NCBI GenBank assembly: GCA_013397795.1
Contig: VZTJ01000523.1
Span: forward strand, 3,844,598 to 3,908,597
Length of the DNA: 64,000 bases
Origin: Orthonyx spaldingii
Lineage: Eukaryota > Chordata > Aves > Passeriformes > Orthonychidae
Direction: 5' to 3'
Shown here: positions 37,269-49,200 of the stretch, piece after piece
Layout: every line of letters starts with the position of its first letter
How positions within the stretch are numbered: position 1 is the first letter of the stretch
Notes under the pieces: generated by a model
Seen by the model: only the letters and a program-made list of their open reading frames with translations
Databases searched by the model: none
What the model was told of the DNA's origin: nothing
Program-made: the position numbers and the translations under genes

Positions 37269-39596
37269 ACTGTTTCAAGGAAGTAAAATATGTATTATGT
37301 ACTAGGGGACCATGGGAGTGGGGGCAGGGAGGGAAGCAGTACCTTTCATAGGGAAAGAGTTTTCTTTTCTCTCATGGAATAATGATGAAAGTTTAACTGA
37401 AGAACTCTTCTCGTGACAGCCCCAGGCTCTTTTCTCCCAGGCAACTTTCTTAAGAGACTAGAGGAATAATTATGAAATATTGATTTCTTGGCTTTCAGAC
37501 AGAAGAGGAAGCTGTCTGAAGAACAGTTCTTCCCACAAGTCTACTGCATTTTTTCTTCATGGAGCAACAATGGCTTCTTCCTTTATATCTAAAGTTTTTG
37601 TGGATACTTCTTCACTTAGCTTAAATTTATTCTTTTTTGGGTCAAATTCTCTGAATAGCCACAATGAGATCCTCCTCAAAGCTTAGGAGACTTTTATATT
37701 CCTAAAGTCTGGTTTAACCCTTTGTCTTTCCGTTTTTAAAAGGGTATCCAAGTGACAACAAAATAACTGGATTCTCTTGGTATAGATGGTTTCCAGGGTC
37801 TTTCCCTGGTTCATCACTTGCCTCAAGGGATAGTCCTGTTGTTCTGCAACCAAACAGAAAAAAAAACCAGATAAAATCCCAAACCTTTTGCCCTACCACC
37901 AACCTTAAGCTCCTGGTAAAAGGATGCAAACATTGTAGTGTATTTAAATGCTTTGCTATAGAAATTCTCATACCCAAGCTGGGGTGCATCAGTTGTCCAA
38001 ACTTTAGTGCCAAGGACACCATTACCTATAGAGAAAATGTGAGGCAAATTTAAGTACTTGCACTTCCTGAGTTCCACCTTAGCTTTCTAAATGGGACCCT
38101 GACTGAACCTGACAGTGGCTTCAACTTACATAATCTAAATTTGAAAGAACAGACATTGATGTGTTACTTTAAATAGCATACTCTTCAAGAAATTAAGACT
38201 TCACCAGCACTTTAAATAAATAAAAGTGCTTTATTCCTTTATTTTACAGTTTTCTAATCCCTCCAGCATATGTTTTCATTTTAGTATTTAGGTATTCTAG
38301 CAATATCTGGTGTTTTCACTGGCTTCTGTGTTTTAAGTATTTTACTCCTGTGCCTCATAGGAGTAACAATGTGAGATCTGTTTAATTTGTCTGTACAGTC
38401 CTTTTTAATAAATGTTTGTTTCATGTCATGCTTTCTTCCTGCAGAGTATTTTCACATTTATTATTTGCTTATGCTACTAAGAAGCAGCCATAGCCCACAT
38501 GGTAAAATTCAGTTCTCTGATTTTACAGGATACACTTAGCCACAACTCTATTATACCTTTATAGAAACTTTATGGAAATAAATATGGGGAAAGAAAGATC
38601 CTTTCTAATGAGCTTTAGAAAACAGAAAGGAAAAGGAGATAGCACAACAGGTTTTAACTTAGCCAAACTTCTCAGTTTTGCCTTCTAAAGTTAAATTGAA
38701 AGTGGCAAGAAACATAATTCTTTCCCCAGCTGAAGGTACAGGATATCTGTTTTCTCAGGAGTCCTGCTGTGCCATCAGGAGATTATATCCACCAGTGCTT
38801 GTTAGAAGTTGCTTCTCCCATCAAACAGGAGACTGAGGAGCTTTTGGGAGCACTCCCTAATCCAAGTCTGTCAGGAAAGCTCACATATGCTGTGAACTGC
38901 TACTGAGAGAGGTAACCTACTGCCTGGTAATGAAAACAGTTCTGAGAAACAACATAATCCATTGGCAAAACTGGATTCAGAGAAGAATGTCTGTCCCAGA
39001 CCCCACAGAGCCTGGAACCTGAGATTGGTTAAATATAAGAGGCTTTTTTTTACATAGCTACTGTCTTCAAACACACAAAATCTGACGAGTACCCCAATCT
39101 TCCTTTGTACCATAACTAATCCAAGACAAAAGGCATAATTTTGATACCTGTTCATTTCGTTTAGCAATCTGAATTGTTCAGACTTTGAAACGTCCTGCCC
39201 TAATTTCTGTTCATCCTGCTGCTTTTTTCAGTTCCTTAATGCTAATCTCAGCTGTAGCATTACTTGTAACAGTAGTCACAAAGCTAATACACATTCATAA
39301 CGTCCTAAGAACTAACCCTAAAATATTCCCTGTAACTCACATCAGCTTCCATCATATTTTCCTAAGCTTAGCAAGGTTCTGCAGTAAAATGAGCTGCAAA
39401 CCCCTGGATCTTCCTAAATCTATTATTAAAGTGTAGCATTAAAAATCTTCTCATATATTTCAAGGAAAAAAAACCAAACCAAAGCACCAAAGCTTGTCCC
39501 ACCCTTAAAACCACTACTTAAATATTTCTATTGTGCTCTTTAGGCTTTACTCTCCTTAGCCTTATTCTTAACTTTCCCTTTTCACTCTATTCAAGT
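37269..39596. other. Intergenic, no gene seen
   Basis: AT-rich sequence with AATAAA motifs at 38215 and 38408 that could serve as distal ZC4H2 poly(A) sites. No exon or repeat family is recognised. Confidence 0.6.
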
Positions 39597-39690
39597 GAAG
39601 TGGTTTAGTGGTGGACTTAGTAGTGCTGAGTTAATGGTTGGACTTTGATGATCTCAAAGTTCTTTTTCAACCTAAATGATTCTAGGGTTC
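39597..39690 (+). mobile_element. CR1 LINE 3'-end fragment
   Basis: AGTGGTTTAGTGGTGGACTT, GTGCTGAGTTAATGGTTGG, ACTTTGATGATCTCAAAG and AACCTAAATGATTCTAGG are in the order of a CR1 terminus. A pyrimidine-rich tract begins directly after it. Confidence 0.88.
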
Positions 39691-39696
39691 TTTATC

Positions 39697-39907
39697 TTTG
39701 TCCTGCTCCCTTCCCCTCCCCCTTGCTGTTCCTCTCGCCTTTGTCTTGTCCCTGTCTTTTCTGTTTTCCTCTGTCCCATTCCCAGCCCTGTGCTTTCCCT
39801 GTACCCACCCAACACCGAGATGGTTTCCTCTTCCCCTTTCTCTTCCCCTTCCTCTTCCCCTTCCTCTTCCCTCTTCCTCCCCTTTCCCTTTCCCTTTCCC
39901 TTTCCCN
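39697..39907 (+). repeat. Polypyrimidine tract, pure C/T for 83 nt (39824-39906), ending in (TTTCCC)n and a single N
   Basis: The stretch is strongly C/T biased. From 39824 to 39906 there is not one purine. It ends in four TTTCCC hexamers and an ambiguous base at 39907, which suggests a length-variable or poorly resolved repeat. Open frames through it are artefacts. Confidence 0.95.
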
Positions 39908-40387
39908 CAACTCTCAGTTCCCCTCCAGACTGATGAGTGATGCTCCGGAAACAATCCCTGAGGTGTCCTATGTGCAAGGGCAGCATCAGGCCCCCCAGGT
40001 GACGGAGCAGACCTGCTGAAGGAACTTGTCACCTGCGTGACAGAATAAACCCTGATCAGCCACCCTTGCCCTCCCTTTGCATTGGGTGAGGGGCTGTGAG
40101 GGAGCCCTGGGCAGGAGGTGATGCCCAAAGAGAATCAGACGATGGCCCCCTGTTCCTGCTGGGTCCCTGCTCTGGGGCCTGATGACACCTCTGCTGCTGT
40201 ACTCACGGTTCTTAGACAGATTTATGTCTCTGGGTCACATCTTTTGCTCTGTTTGTGCAGATACAGCTACACAGGGGCTTGAAAACACAAATAAAACTTA
40301 TGCACGTATGAATTATATAAATGAAACAACAAAGGGCTGGAAAACGGGAGAAAATACGATCTCTGCGAAGGCAACAGGAGCAGCTCC
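39908..40387. other. Unassigned sequence, possibly an old repeat
   Basis: Moderately GC-rich sequence with an AATAAA at about 40043-40048 after a GTGACAG. It has no convincing open frame and no family I can name. Confidence 0.3.
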
Positions 40388-40613
40388 GTGTGTTCAGGGG
40401 GTTTGGGTGTCACCAACGGAGTGACCCGGGCTGGGCCCTGGAGCGCTGCTGCCGCCTGGTGACCGGCCGCGGTACTGCAGCCGCCCCGGGGCTCTGCAAT
40501 GACCCGGCGGCGCCGCCCGCAGGCCCGGAGCGGTACTGCACCCACGGGGCCCAGCGGTGCCACCCGCGAATCCCCAAGCGGAGCCGCCTGGAAATCACCA
40601 GCGGTGCCGCCGG
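40388..40613. other. Isolated GC/CpG-rich segment, left part
   Basis: Dense CpG with repeated GCGGTACTGCA and GCGGTGCC-type words. It continues at 41123 after the LTR-like insertion. Neither a promoter nor an exon can be assigned. Confidence 0.4.
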
Positions 40614-41122
40614 TGTCAGGAAAATTAATCCACAAACGCCAGAGGCTTATGTCCAAAAAGGAGACGGAGGAGTCCCGTAACGTTATTCATGAATAAAGGG
40701 AGAGGTCATGGGCATTTCCCATGGGGTCTCTCAAATTGTCAGAGGACGCAGCCTCTCTTTTATCCTCATTTCCCGGCCGTATCTCCCTCTCTTTTTCCCC
40801 GTTGGCTGAAGTACTTGAGAGATACAGACTCCTCGAATCGCCTAATACAGACCTCCCCCCTCCCCTTCTTTTCCTTTTGTCTTTGTCCCTTCCCCCCCAA
40901 ATCCAGGGATTTAGCAGAGTCTTGGGTGAGTATGAGCCTGAGTCAATTAGTGGAATATCTTGGAATTTATGTATCTTTCTCCCATTGTTTCTTTCATCTC
41001 TCGGTATCTGGCCTTATCTACCAGCAGACCCAGTTTGTTTGTAAAGACACCTCCCTCTCATTCCTTTCACTTTTTACACTTTTTGCACTTTTTGCACGCA
41101 GTGCCCCGCCTGGAGGGACACA
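40614..41122 (+). mobile_element. Solo-LTR-like insertion, 509 bp, TG...CA ends with 5-bp target duplication GCCGG
   Basis: The segment begins TGTCAGG and ends GGACACA. It is flanked on both sides by GCCGG (40609-40613 and 41123-41127). It differs sharply in composition from its GC-rich flanks and contains an AATAAA at 40692-40697, as the R region of an LTR does. A 5-bp duplication is usual for ERVL-type elements. No gag, pol or env is seen on either side, so this is a solo LTR if correct. The family name is not determined. Confidence 0.7.
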
Positions 41123-41180
41123 GCCGGTGCTCCGGGTCGGTGGCGCTTCCTGCGGCTGCCGCTGCCTCCCGCCGGCAGCA
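41123..41180. other. Isolated GC/CpG-rich segment, right part
   Basis: This continues the GC-rich composition of 40388-40613 after the insertion and then changes to A-rich sequence at about 41185. Confidence 0.4.
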
Positions 41181-43046
41181 GCAAAGCAACAGAAAAAACC
41201 AAAAACCAGCACCCAAAACCCACAACTGTCTCCCCTCCGAAGCCGGGCAAAGACTGACTACCCCCAGTTAAGAAACTGCCAAAACAACCCCGTCCCCCCG
41301 CTCTCCCCCAGAACCACGCCAAGGGTATGTCGGGGCACTGGGCTTCTTCTTTTGTCTCTTGATCGCTGTCTATTTTCCATCTGCCTGACAACAAATGCAA
41401 AGAAATTTCCTGAAAAAAAAAAACCCTAACCCCCAACACACATAAACTCAAATAGAGAAGTGCCATAGCTGAGATTTTTTCCACAGCTTGAATTCAGTGT
41501 GTCACATCATCACTGCTTTTCTCATTCCCTGTGGCTGGGGAACTTCTTAAAGTGATAATAACATTCTCACTAGATAAGAACAAAAACCGTGTAAAAGATT
41601 AGCAGTTACACATAATAGGGTGAGACTCATAGCTCCCAAAAGTGAATATAAATTGCTCCCTCCCACTAGACCTGGTTGTGCAGTCAGGGACCCAAACCAC
41701 AGGGGCTGTCACCACCCACAGGACAGTGAGCTGTCACACCAGCCTTTGCTTCTCTCAAACAGCTGCTAAGATACTTTCTCTGCAACATGTCTTACAGGCT
41801 ATGATTTATTACAAGGTTTTATTTTATTAACAAGCTGGGAGTCTCTTACTTGCTAAGAGGGAGGTGTATTTTGCTCATTAATTAGAGATGCTAGATGTGA
41901 ATGGGAGGAAGGGCTTTCGTTTTCTCCCTGTTCCAGCTAGTTAACCACACGTACCAGGTGAGAAGGAAAGGAAAAACTTTCATGCAAAGGTAGATCCTGA
42001 GGGACTGAAACGCTGCCTTGTGGCCTGCCTTGAGGATGCTGGGGATGCAGAGTGTGCAGCACACACACAAACTCAGCCAGCAGATCCCAGTGACTCCTCA
42101 TTCCACAAGCTGAGAAAAGGAGCAATGCCTTCCCACCAGAAGTTCCTCCAGACTGTGGCCTTCAAAGGGAGGAAAAGGAAGATGGGACCCCGTTGAAGGA
42201 CGGAAGAATAAAGGCCAGAGGAGTTGAATGTTCTTCAGCTGTGTCTCAATCCACCCTCCCCGTCATGCTGCAGAAAGGGGCCCCGTGGCTGGCCATGGGC
42301 AGGGCTCGTGTCCTGGCTGCCAGAGGGATTCCTTCACCCAGACCAGGCACAGCAGTGCCCACATCGCCAGTGTCTGCTGGGGCTGGAAGGGTTTGTCCTG
42401 TGGCTTCTGATTCCTCCCATGGTTCTGGCTGTTTTATCCCTTCCAGCACAGGGCGAACCTCAGGCAATTCTGTGGTTTCATCCAGACACGTTTATTCTAA
42501 GTGCATCCTCATGCCATCCACACTCTGCTGAGGACGTTTTGTTTGGGAATTTCTCCTTTAACTCTTTGAATTCCTCTGTAAATAGGCAGCTGCCTTTACT
42601 TAGCAACTGCCTGAGTCATTTCCTCTCTGAACAATCCTCTGGGTTCACTCTGCAGTACTTCCTCTTCACATTTTCTACATCTTCTGATATTTTTCCTTTT
42701 TTAGCTGAGGCAGGCTGTTAAAAATAGCAACAGGAGTTCACTGTGTATTTGTAAAATCAATACTACCACTTCAGTGATCTCTTTATGCCCTTTCTTGGAA
42801 TAATTTCCATTTTCATTTGTATAATTAGTGTTAAGTCTTGAGGCAAGAGAAAGGTTGCATTTTAGTGGTCTTAAAAAAAAATCTTAACAAAGATATAAAC
42901 TTCTTCAATATAATTCCTATTTCTGTTTTGAAATATTAATGAAATAATATTGACATAAACAATCTTGTCAGAATAGGAAAAACAGACTTAAGAGATGAAA
43001 GCTTTTTGCTATCTTTTCATTTTCATCAGATGCCTGGAGGATATCA
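41181..43046. other. Intergenic, no gene seen
   Basis: The open frame of 165 codons at 42224-42721 overlaps others in several frames and has no recognisable motif. Confidence 0.6.
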
Positions 43047-43276
43047 GAGAATCATAGAGGCTGGAGTTTTTAAGGTTGGAAAAGACCTCTAAGATGAGTC
43101 CAGCTGTTAACCCTGCACTGCCAAGTTCATCACTAATCCATGCCTCCAAGTACCACATTCACACATTTTTTTTCAGAACTCCAGGGATGGTGACTCCACC
43201 ACTGCCCTGGGCAGCCCATTCCAGTGTCTGACTACCCCTTCAGTGAAAAAAATTTTCCTAATATTCAATCTAAAAT
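43047..43276 (-). mobile_element. CR1 LINE 3' portion
   Basis: In reverse orientation it starts GAGAATCATAGAGGCTGG, then GGAAAAGACCTCTAAGATGA, CTCCAGGGATGGTGACTCCAC, GGGCAGCCCATTCCAGTG and CCTTCAGTGAAAAAAATTTTC. All are standard CR1 3' landmarks read from the tail. Confidence 0.93.
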
Positions 43277-46200
43277 CTATATATGTACATATAAATATTG
43301 TATATACTGGTTTTCAATACACTCTTCTACACTACTTTACATTAACTATCACCTAGAGCTGTCCCAACATGAGTTTAGTTTTTGCTATAAAGAGGTACCA
43401 AAATTCCAGTATGTGAAAGACCAAACCCTGTAACTCAGTGGACCAAGATGTGCTGCACCAACCACGATCATTTCAGAAAAAAAAAAAAAAAAAAAGCCCC
43501 TGGTTTTAGGAAAAGGAGGAGTTTGGGATTTACCAGCTGCAGTTGTATTGCTTTAAGGAAGAAGTGTCCCAGTTCCATTTCAGGGCAAGGAGCTTGCTCA
43601 GACTATGGAGAATAAGGCTTAAATATGAGACTTCCCAACACATCCAGTAAAATGCCCTCTGTGGAAGAAGAAAAGCCACACCTGACAGCCAGTGGCATTT
43701 GTGCCATCGCCATCCGTGCTGCCAGAATCCCCCCTGTGCAGGTCCTGGGTCTAACCCATGCTCAGCAATGGCTGATGAAGCCTCTCTGCCAGGAGTACCC
43801 CACCCAGCCTGTCACTGCTCTGGGCAGAAACAAGCCGTGGCCAAAAGTGTGTCTGGAATTCCTGGGGCCCAGAAGATGTTTAAATCTAAACCTGGATCTC
43901 ACCCCTGCTGAAGGGATGCACTTTTGCAGCCCCTCAGAATGTCCCATCTGCTCTGCCCAGGGCATTTGGGAACTGAAGCAAGCTTTTAATTGTGCTCTTC
44001 TAGCTTGCTTCTAATTGAGTTTTGCTTTAATGTTTGTACATGAGAAGGAGTGATAATTGGAGGGGAGGGGACCCTGCTGGAGTCAGAAATGTGTATGTTC
44101 AGCTGATTTATAGCAGGTATTAACCAGGGTCTCACTAGATTGCTCCCGTTGGGAAGAGAGGCTGAAAAAAGTCAGATATTTAATGATACTGGATTTGTTT
44201 CCATGAACACAGAAGAGCACCAAGCCCTACTCACTGTTTCCAAACCAGGATCATTACACCAAGTCTCTCCTCCTGTTATTTCAGGAGTCCATTAGATGAC
44301 TCCTTTTCTCACTGGCACACAAACCACCCAAATCCTCTGCCCTCTGCCTTTGCAAGTACAAGCTTTGACATGCAGCCCATTGTTTTGGCTGGGAAACCAA
44401 AGAGAAACATCCACCCTCACCTCTCATTACAGAAGTAGGTGGTAATTGGTCCTTTTATTCAGTTTCCAAGATTCCAGTGTTAAGTAAACCATCAGCTTTA
44501 ACCAAGCCTGCAGTCAACGTATCCTCCACCTCACATGAATTCATATATTCATAATTCCTGATTTATTCCATTCTACCACAGCCCACTGGAGCCAAATTCC
44601 AGATCAGATATTACATAGCTTCCTTCTGTGCTGTATCCTACATTTAGTCACTCCACACAGGCTTGCATCTTATTTCATTTCCAGTGTTCAGCTCTGCACT
44701 GTGTTCAAGTGGATGATTTCTGAAGGGCTGTACTGCATCAGAGGCTTTTAAGGAAAATAGTCCCATGAAAGCAGGATGAAATCTGAATGTAGAGGACAGC
44801 TCTGTGCTTGTACCACTTCTCTCCGGAACTCAGCTGTTTGTCAGAAAAGCAGCAAACAGGCACGAGTAGTTCTCCTTTTATTTCTGCAGGTGGCACCAAG
44901 CATTTAGTTCTGAGACATATTTGTTCTTTTAAAGCAATTTTGAACTCCTAAAAGATGGTTTGCTGCTCTGCAGACCCTCTGTGGCTGCACGTGGCCTCTC
45001 TGCAGCTCTGTGAGCCCGTGTTCCAGGGCCAGCTGGTCAGTGGTTCACCCATCAATCCTCGTTGTCTCTGGGATGGTGGTGGGAGCTGAGGTGTGAGGCA
45101 TGGATAGCCCCAGACAGGGTGAAGACTGGACAGGAGCCAGTGGCACGAGTGAGTGTGGGATTACAGCTGCAGTAAGCCAAGAGCTTGGCAGAGGTGTCAC
45201 TAACTGGACCCCTATCCCAGCCCTGCAGCTCTGCCCACGTCCCATCCCGTCCTCCCGACTTGTCTGAGCTGCTGCTGTGCCCTCAGACCCCTCTCACAGG
45301 GTCATTTTTCTGCTGATTTCAGAGACAGAGACACCAAAGGGCTGCTGCTGCATGGCCAGGGCACCCTTTGAGCAGTGAGGGCTGCAGAGCCACGTGCTCA
45401 GACCACGCCAGAGAGCCCTGTCCCATCACAGCTCTGGCTAATCCACACCCCACACTGATCTGGTGAGCCAGGCAAAGACCCAGGACTAAAGTGGACAAAA
45501 CACAGAAATTAAATATCCATAAATTCCATAAAAATAAATAAACTAAATAATATTCCCAACTACTTGCCATCACTGTTAAACTTCAGTGCCACAGTGACAA
45601 CTCTCAAATTTGCCAGATGCAAGCTCCTACATCCAACCAGGCTGGGTGCTTTGAGTTTTTGAGGCTGCTGGGGATTACCCAACTGTGCCAGTTACCTTTT
45701 TGGGTGCTCCTTGCTGCAGATGGCCCAACTGGCTGCCCTGTGCTCTATCCAGATTGCATTTCACTGCAGCCCTTGGAGTTGTCACTCTATCCCCAGGATA
45801 ACATATCTGCCGTGCTCACGTGCAAAGCCCGGAGAGACAGCTCCCTGGCCCCAGCCCAAAAACGTTATGACTTATTAATTTAGCAAGGCATTTAATTCAC
45901 CACTGGCAGCACTGGCTGAAGGGCAAAATGAGGAAGTCAGATTCATCCTTATCTCCAATGCATCAAAATAAAAGAACATCTTTAGCTCTGCACAGTGCAC
46001 TCCCAGCAACCAGGAGCTCCTGGGCTGGACATTGGAGGAAATAATTGGAAATCAATGATGTTATACCTGCTCCATCCTCCTCCAGCCCTGCTCTACACTG
46101 TGATCAGATTGTGCAGAGCTTTTGCACTACACCAAATATTGTTTGATTCGGCAGCTGTTTGTACTCTGTTTTTCTTTGTTGGGCTATCCATGCTCTGAAG

Positions 46201-49200
46201 GTACACACACGATAAATTAAACATCGATGAAGATTTTTTTTTATTTCCTTGTGCCATGGGGACAGAAACTCCCAAATTATTTCCCTTAGGAAGCACTTCT
46301 GGCCTACTGCTGAGTGTGCAGCTGTGTACTGAAGCATGTACTTGTTAGAATATGTTATAGAAACATTATAATACTTTAAAGGTAGATCGTGTCATAATTT
46401 CAAAGCGCTGCATAAGCACAAACTAATTGAGGTTCATGGCATCGCCTTTAAGCAGATAAGGAACTACCACTGAAGAGTAAGAAGCAGCCAACACTTACTA
46501 CCCTGAGGTCTGAACTACAATAGTTTTTTTTTCAGGTGTGGAACAGTAAAATATTCCAGTTTGCTCAGACGCCACCGTACAGTAAAAACTGGCAAATTGG
46601 TTGTATTTAAATGAAACTTCGAATGGAAACCCCCCACCTCCATCCACTCCCCCATCCACTCACCAGCCCAATTTGTACAGCTGAAGTGCTGCCATGACAG
46701 GACTTGTCACAACTCCTTTTCACACAGGCTACACAGCCTCGATACCCCCTTGAGCAGCGGGGTGCAGGTTGGCTGAAAATCCTGCCCCCAGGAATTGCCT
46801 GAGAAAGGACAAGGCTCCAGCCCTGGTAGGCTGAGCAGGTTGTTGTCATACTGAGAAGAAGAACCAGTATTGCTGGTGGAAAGCCAGCACCTCATGCTCA
46901 GCCCTGCCGAGGCACTGGCTGCTCCTTTCTTTTTTCATTTCCTGTAGCAGAACAAGCTTCAAAGGGTTCCTGTGACAGCCATGAGCTTTGATCCAGGGCT
47001 AAAACACCTTGGAGGTGGGAATCTCGGATACCAAAGCAGGTGCTGCATCACCACAGTAAGGCAAAGGAGAATCTCCAGGGCTCTTTGAGCTTCTCTCCTT
47101 TTCTCTTCTTCACTGAACAAACCATTCAGCCTCAACAACCTGCTTGCAGCCCAGTTTATGCACACATGGGTATTATCACACTGTGCTCAACAGACATTTA
47201 TACCAGGCCGCTCACCACAGGATTTCAAACCACTCTGGGCTCACCACTGCTGACTTGAGACAGAAACCTTCACACATGAAAGCAGAGGCGGTGGCAAGGA
47301 AACCAATGGAAACTCTATTAGCAACGCTGTGACCTGTGCTAATAGCAGTCATACTGAAAGCCATTAGCTCCCAGAAAAAAAGAGCCCTAGAGGTTTCTGT
47401 TAGCTGAACGTGGGTTGGAGAGTACCAAAACTGAAGGGTTTGCCTTGAAAATCTCACAGAGCATGTGCTCAGTGCTTGACTGAAGCTGTTTTGCTGGGTG
47501 TTCAGGTGGTTGGTGGCTGCTGTGCCTGGTTCACTGTGCAGGGGTATGGAAGAGAATTACCCTCTGCAGGGTTCTTCTGGACATAATGTAATTTATCACC
47601 CAGCATTGCCACAAAATGTATCTAAAGGCTTCCTATATGCTACACTACACCTCATTTATTTCAGAAATATTTAAATGTCTTGCTAGTTTGGCCCTTAAAT
47701 TTCTAGAAGAAAGAAACCTGCATCCTTGCCAAAGATGTAAACCAATGTAGATCTAGAAGGCAAGAGAGTGGATTTCATGGGGGGCTACAATCCTTCATGT
47801 TGCTGCCCACAGTATCAATTTACTCATCATGAGGAACTTACCTATCATTTTACACTCACACTGCTTCAAGAACCGAGGCAGTGCTCATTACTGACAGCTA
47901 CACCAGGGGCCTAATTGCAGAGCACATCCCTGATTGCTTTGGAGGGGCTGGATAACTGATTGGCTCTGCAGGCAGAGTGGCACTGTCAGACTTTTAGCAT
48001 CTGCATGATTTGTGCCTCTGACTTTGAAAACTCCAGATGCCACAGAAAGGACTCACACGGATAGACGGCTTCACATGGATCACCTTCACACAGTCCATGC
48101 AGGGACCTCTTGTTACCTGCCCATTGAAAACTGATCATTTTATAATAGTAATTTTGATCAATTACTTTTCTTTTTCATAGGTGGAGCACGTGTCCTTTTT
48201 CTCTGGTGTAAAGACTAATTCTGTTGCAGCTCACAGCCACATTTTGAAATGTGTTCTGCTAGAAAGCTAGAAAATGCTTTCTTAGATTCTAATCTTGAAG
48301 ACTTCCCAACACTGATATTAAATAAAAATATGAAGCCAAAGGAACCATGGAATGGTTAACTTTTGAGGGAGAGAAAATCAGAAAATGCTCAAGGAGAAAC
48401 ATCTGGCCTTTCTCTTCCTGCTTCATGCCAGCACTCAGAGCTTTAAATGAAGAGTAACCCAAATGGGAAACCTGCTCATGACAGATGCAAGCGACTTGTT
48501 AGGGCTGTCCCTGCAATGCAATCCACAGTGTCAAGAATAAATGGCACTGCTGTGATTCTGTAGTCACAACTTCACAAAACAACCAGGCAGGGAAACTGGC
48601 CACAGATGGGCTGGTGCTTGTGTTTTAAGGCTCTCAGCTCCAAATCTGGCCAGTTATCACTCCTTCTGGAGTATGAGGTCCTCAGTAGCACAGCTCTTGT
48701 TGGGCTAGTGTTTACAAAGAACTGCCTAGTGGGTCCAAAAGGGATTTATGGGTGAAATTCAGAAAATAAAAAAGTGCAAAAAGAGAGTTTTGTGTTTGTA
48801 AAATGAGCAGAAGTCTGATCAGAATCTGATGCTGCATCTCTCACTGTGTGTGCATGGATGTGTAGGAGCAGGGAGGCAGAGGAAATATGTGAGAGAAGCC
48901 ATAAAAGCTGCCAGATAATGCCTCCAAAGTATTTCTAAGCCATTGCACAAGGAACAATATACAGAGACTTAAATTCAGACACAAGGGATCTATTTACGTG
49001 GATAGAAGAATCCTCATGTGGAATACGCTTACAAAGAACCTTCTTTAGGCAAAACAAACAAACAAACACTGGAGTCATTTATCTCCTTGCCCTCTTTCTG
49101 TGCTGGAATACAGGAGCTGCACAGTGTTACAGTCCCAAACCATGGCAGGGGCCTCCCGCTGTCCCTGCAGAATCCCACTGCAGTTCATTCAGCTGGTCAG

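Noticed and set aside
41431..41445. CCCTAACCCCC telomere-like word after an A run
   Set aside because: Only one unit; no interstitial telomere array.
42224..42721. Open frame of 165 codons on the plus strand
   Set aside because: Three overlapping frames are open here, the translation has no domain-like pattern, and no splice context or family is recognisable.
43625..44014. Open frame of 129 codons on the plus strand
   Set aside because: No recognisable motif; isolated in gene-poor sequence; length is within chance for GC-moderate DNA.
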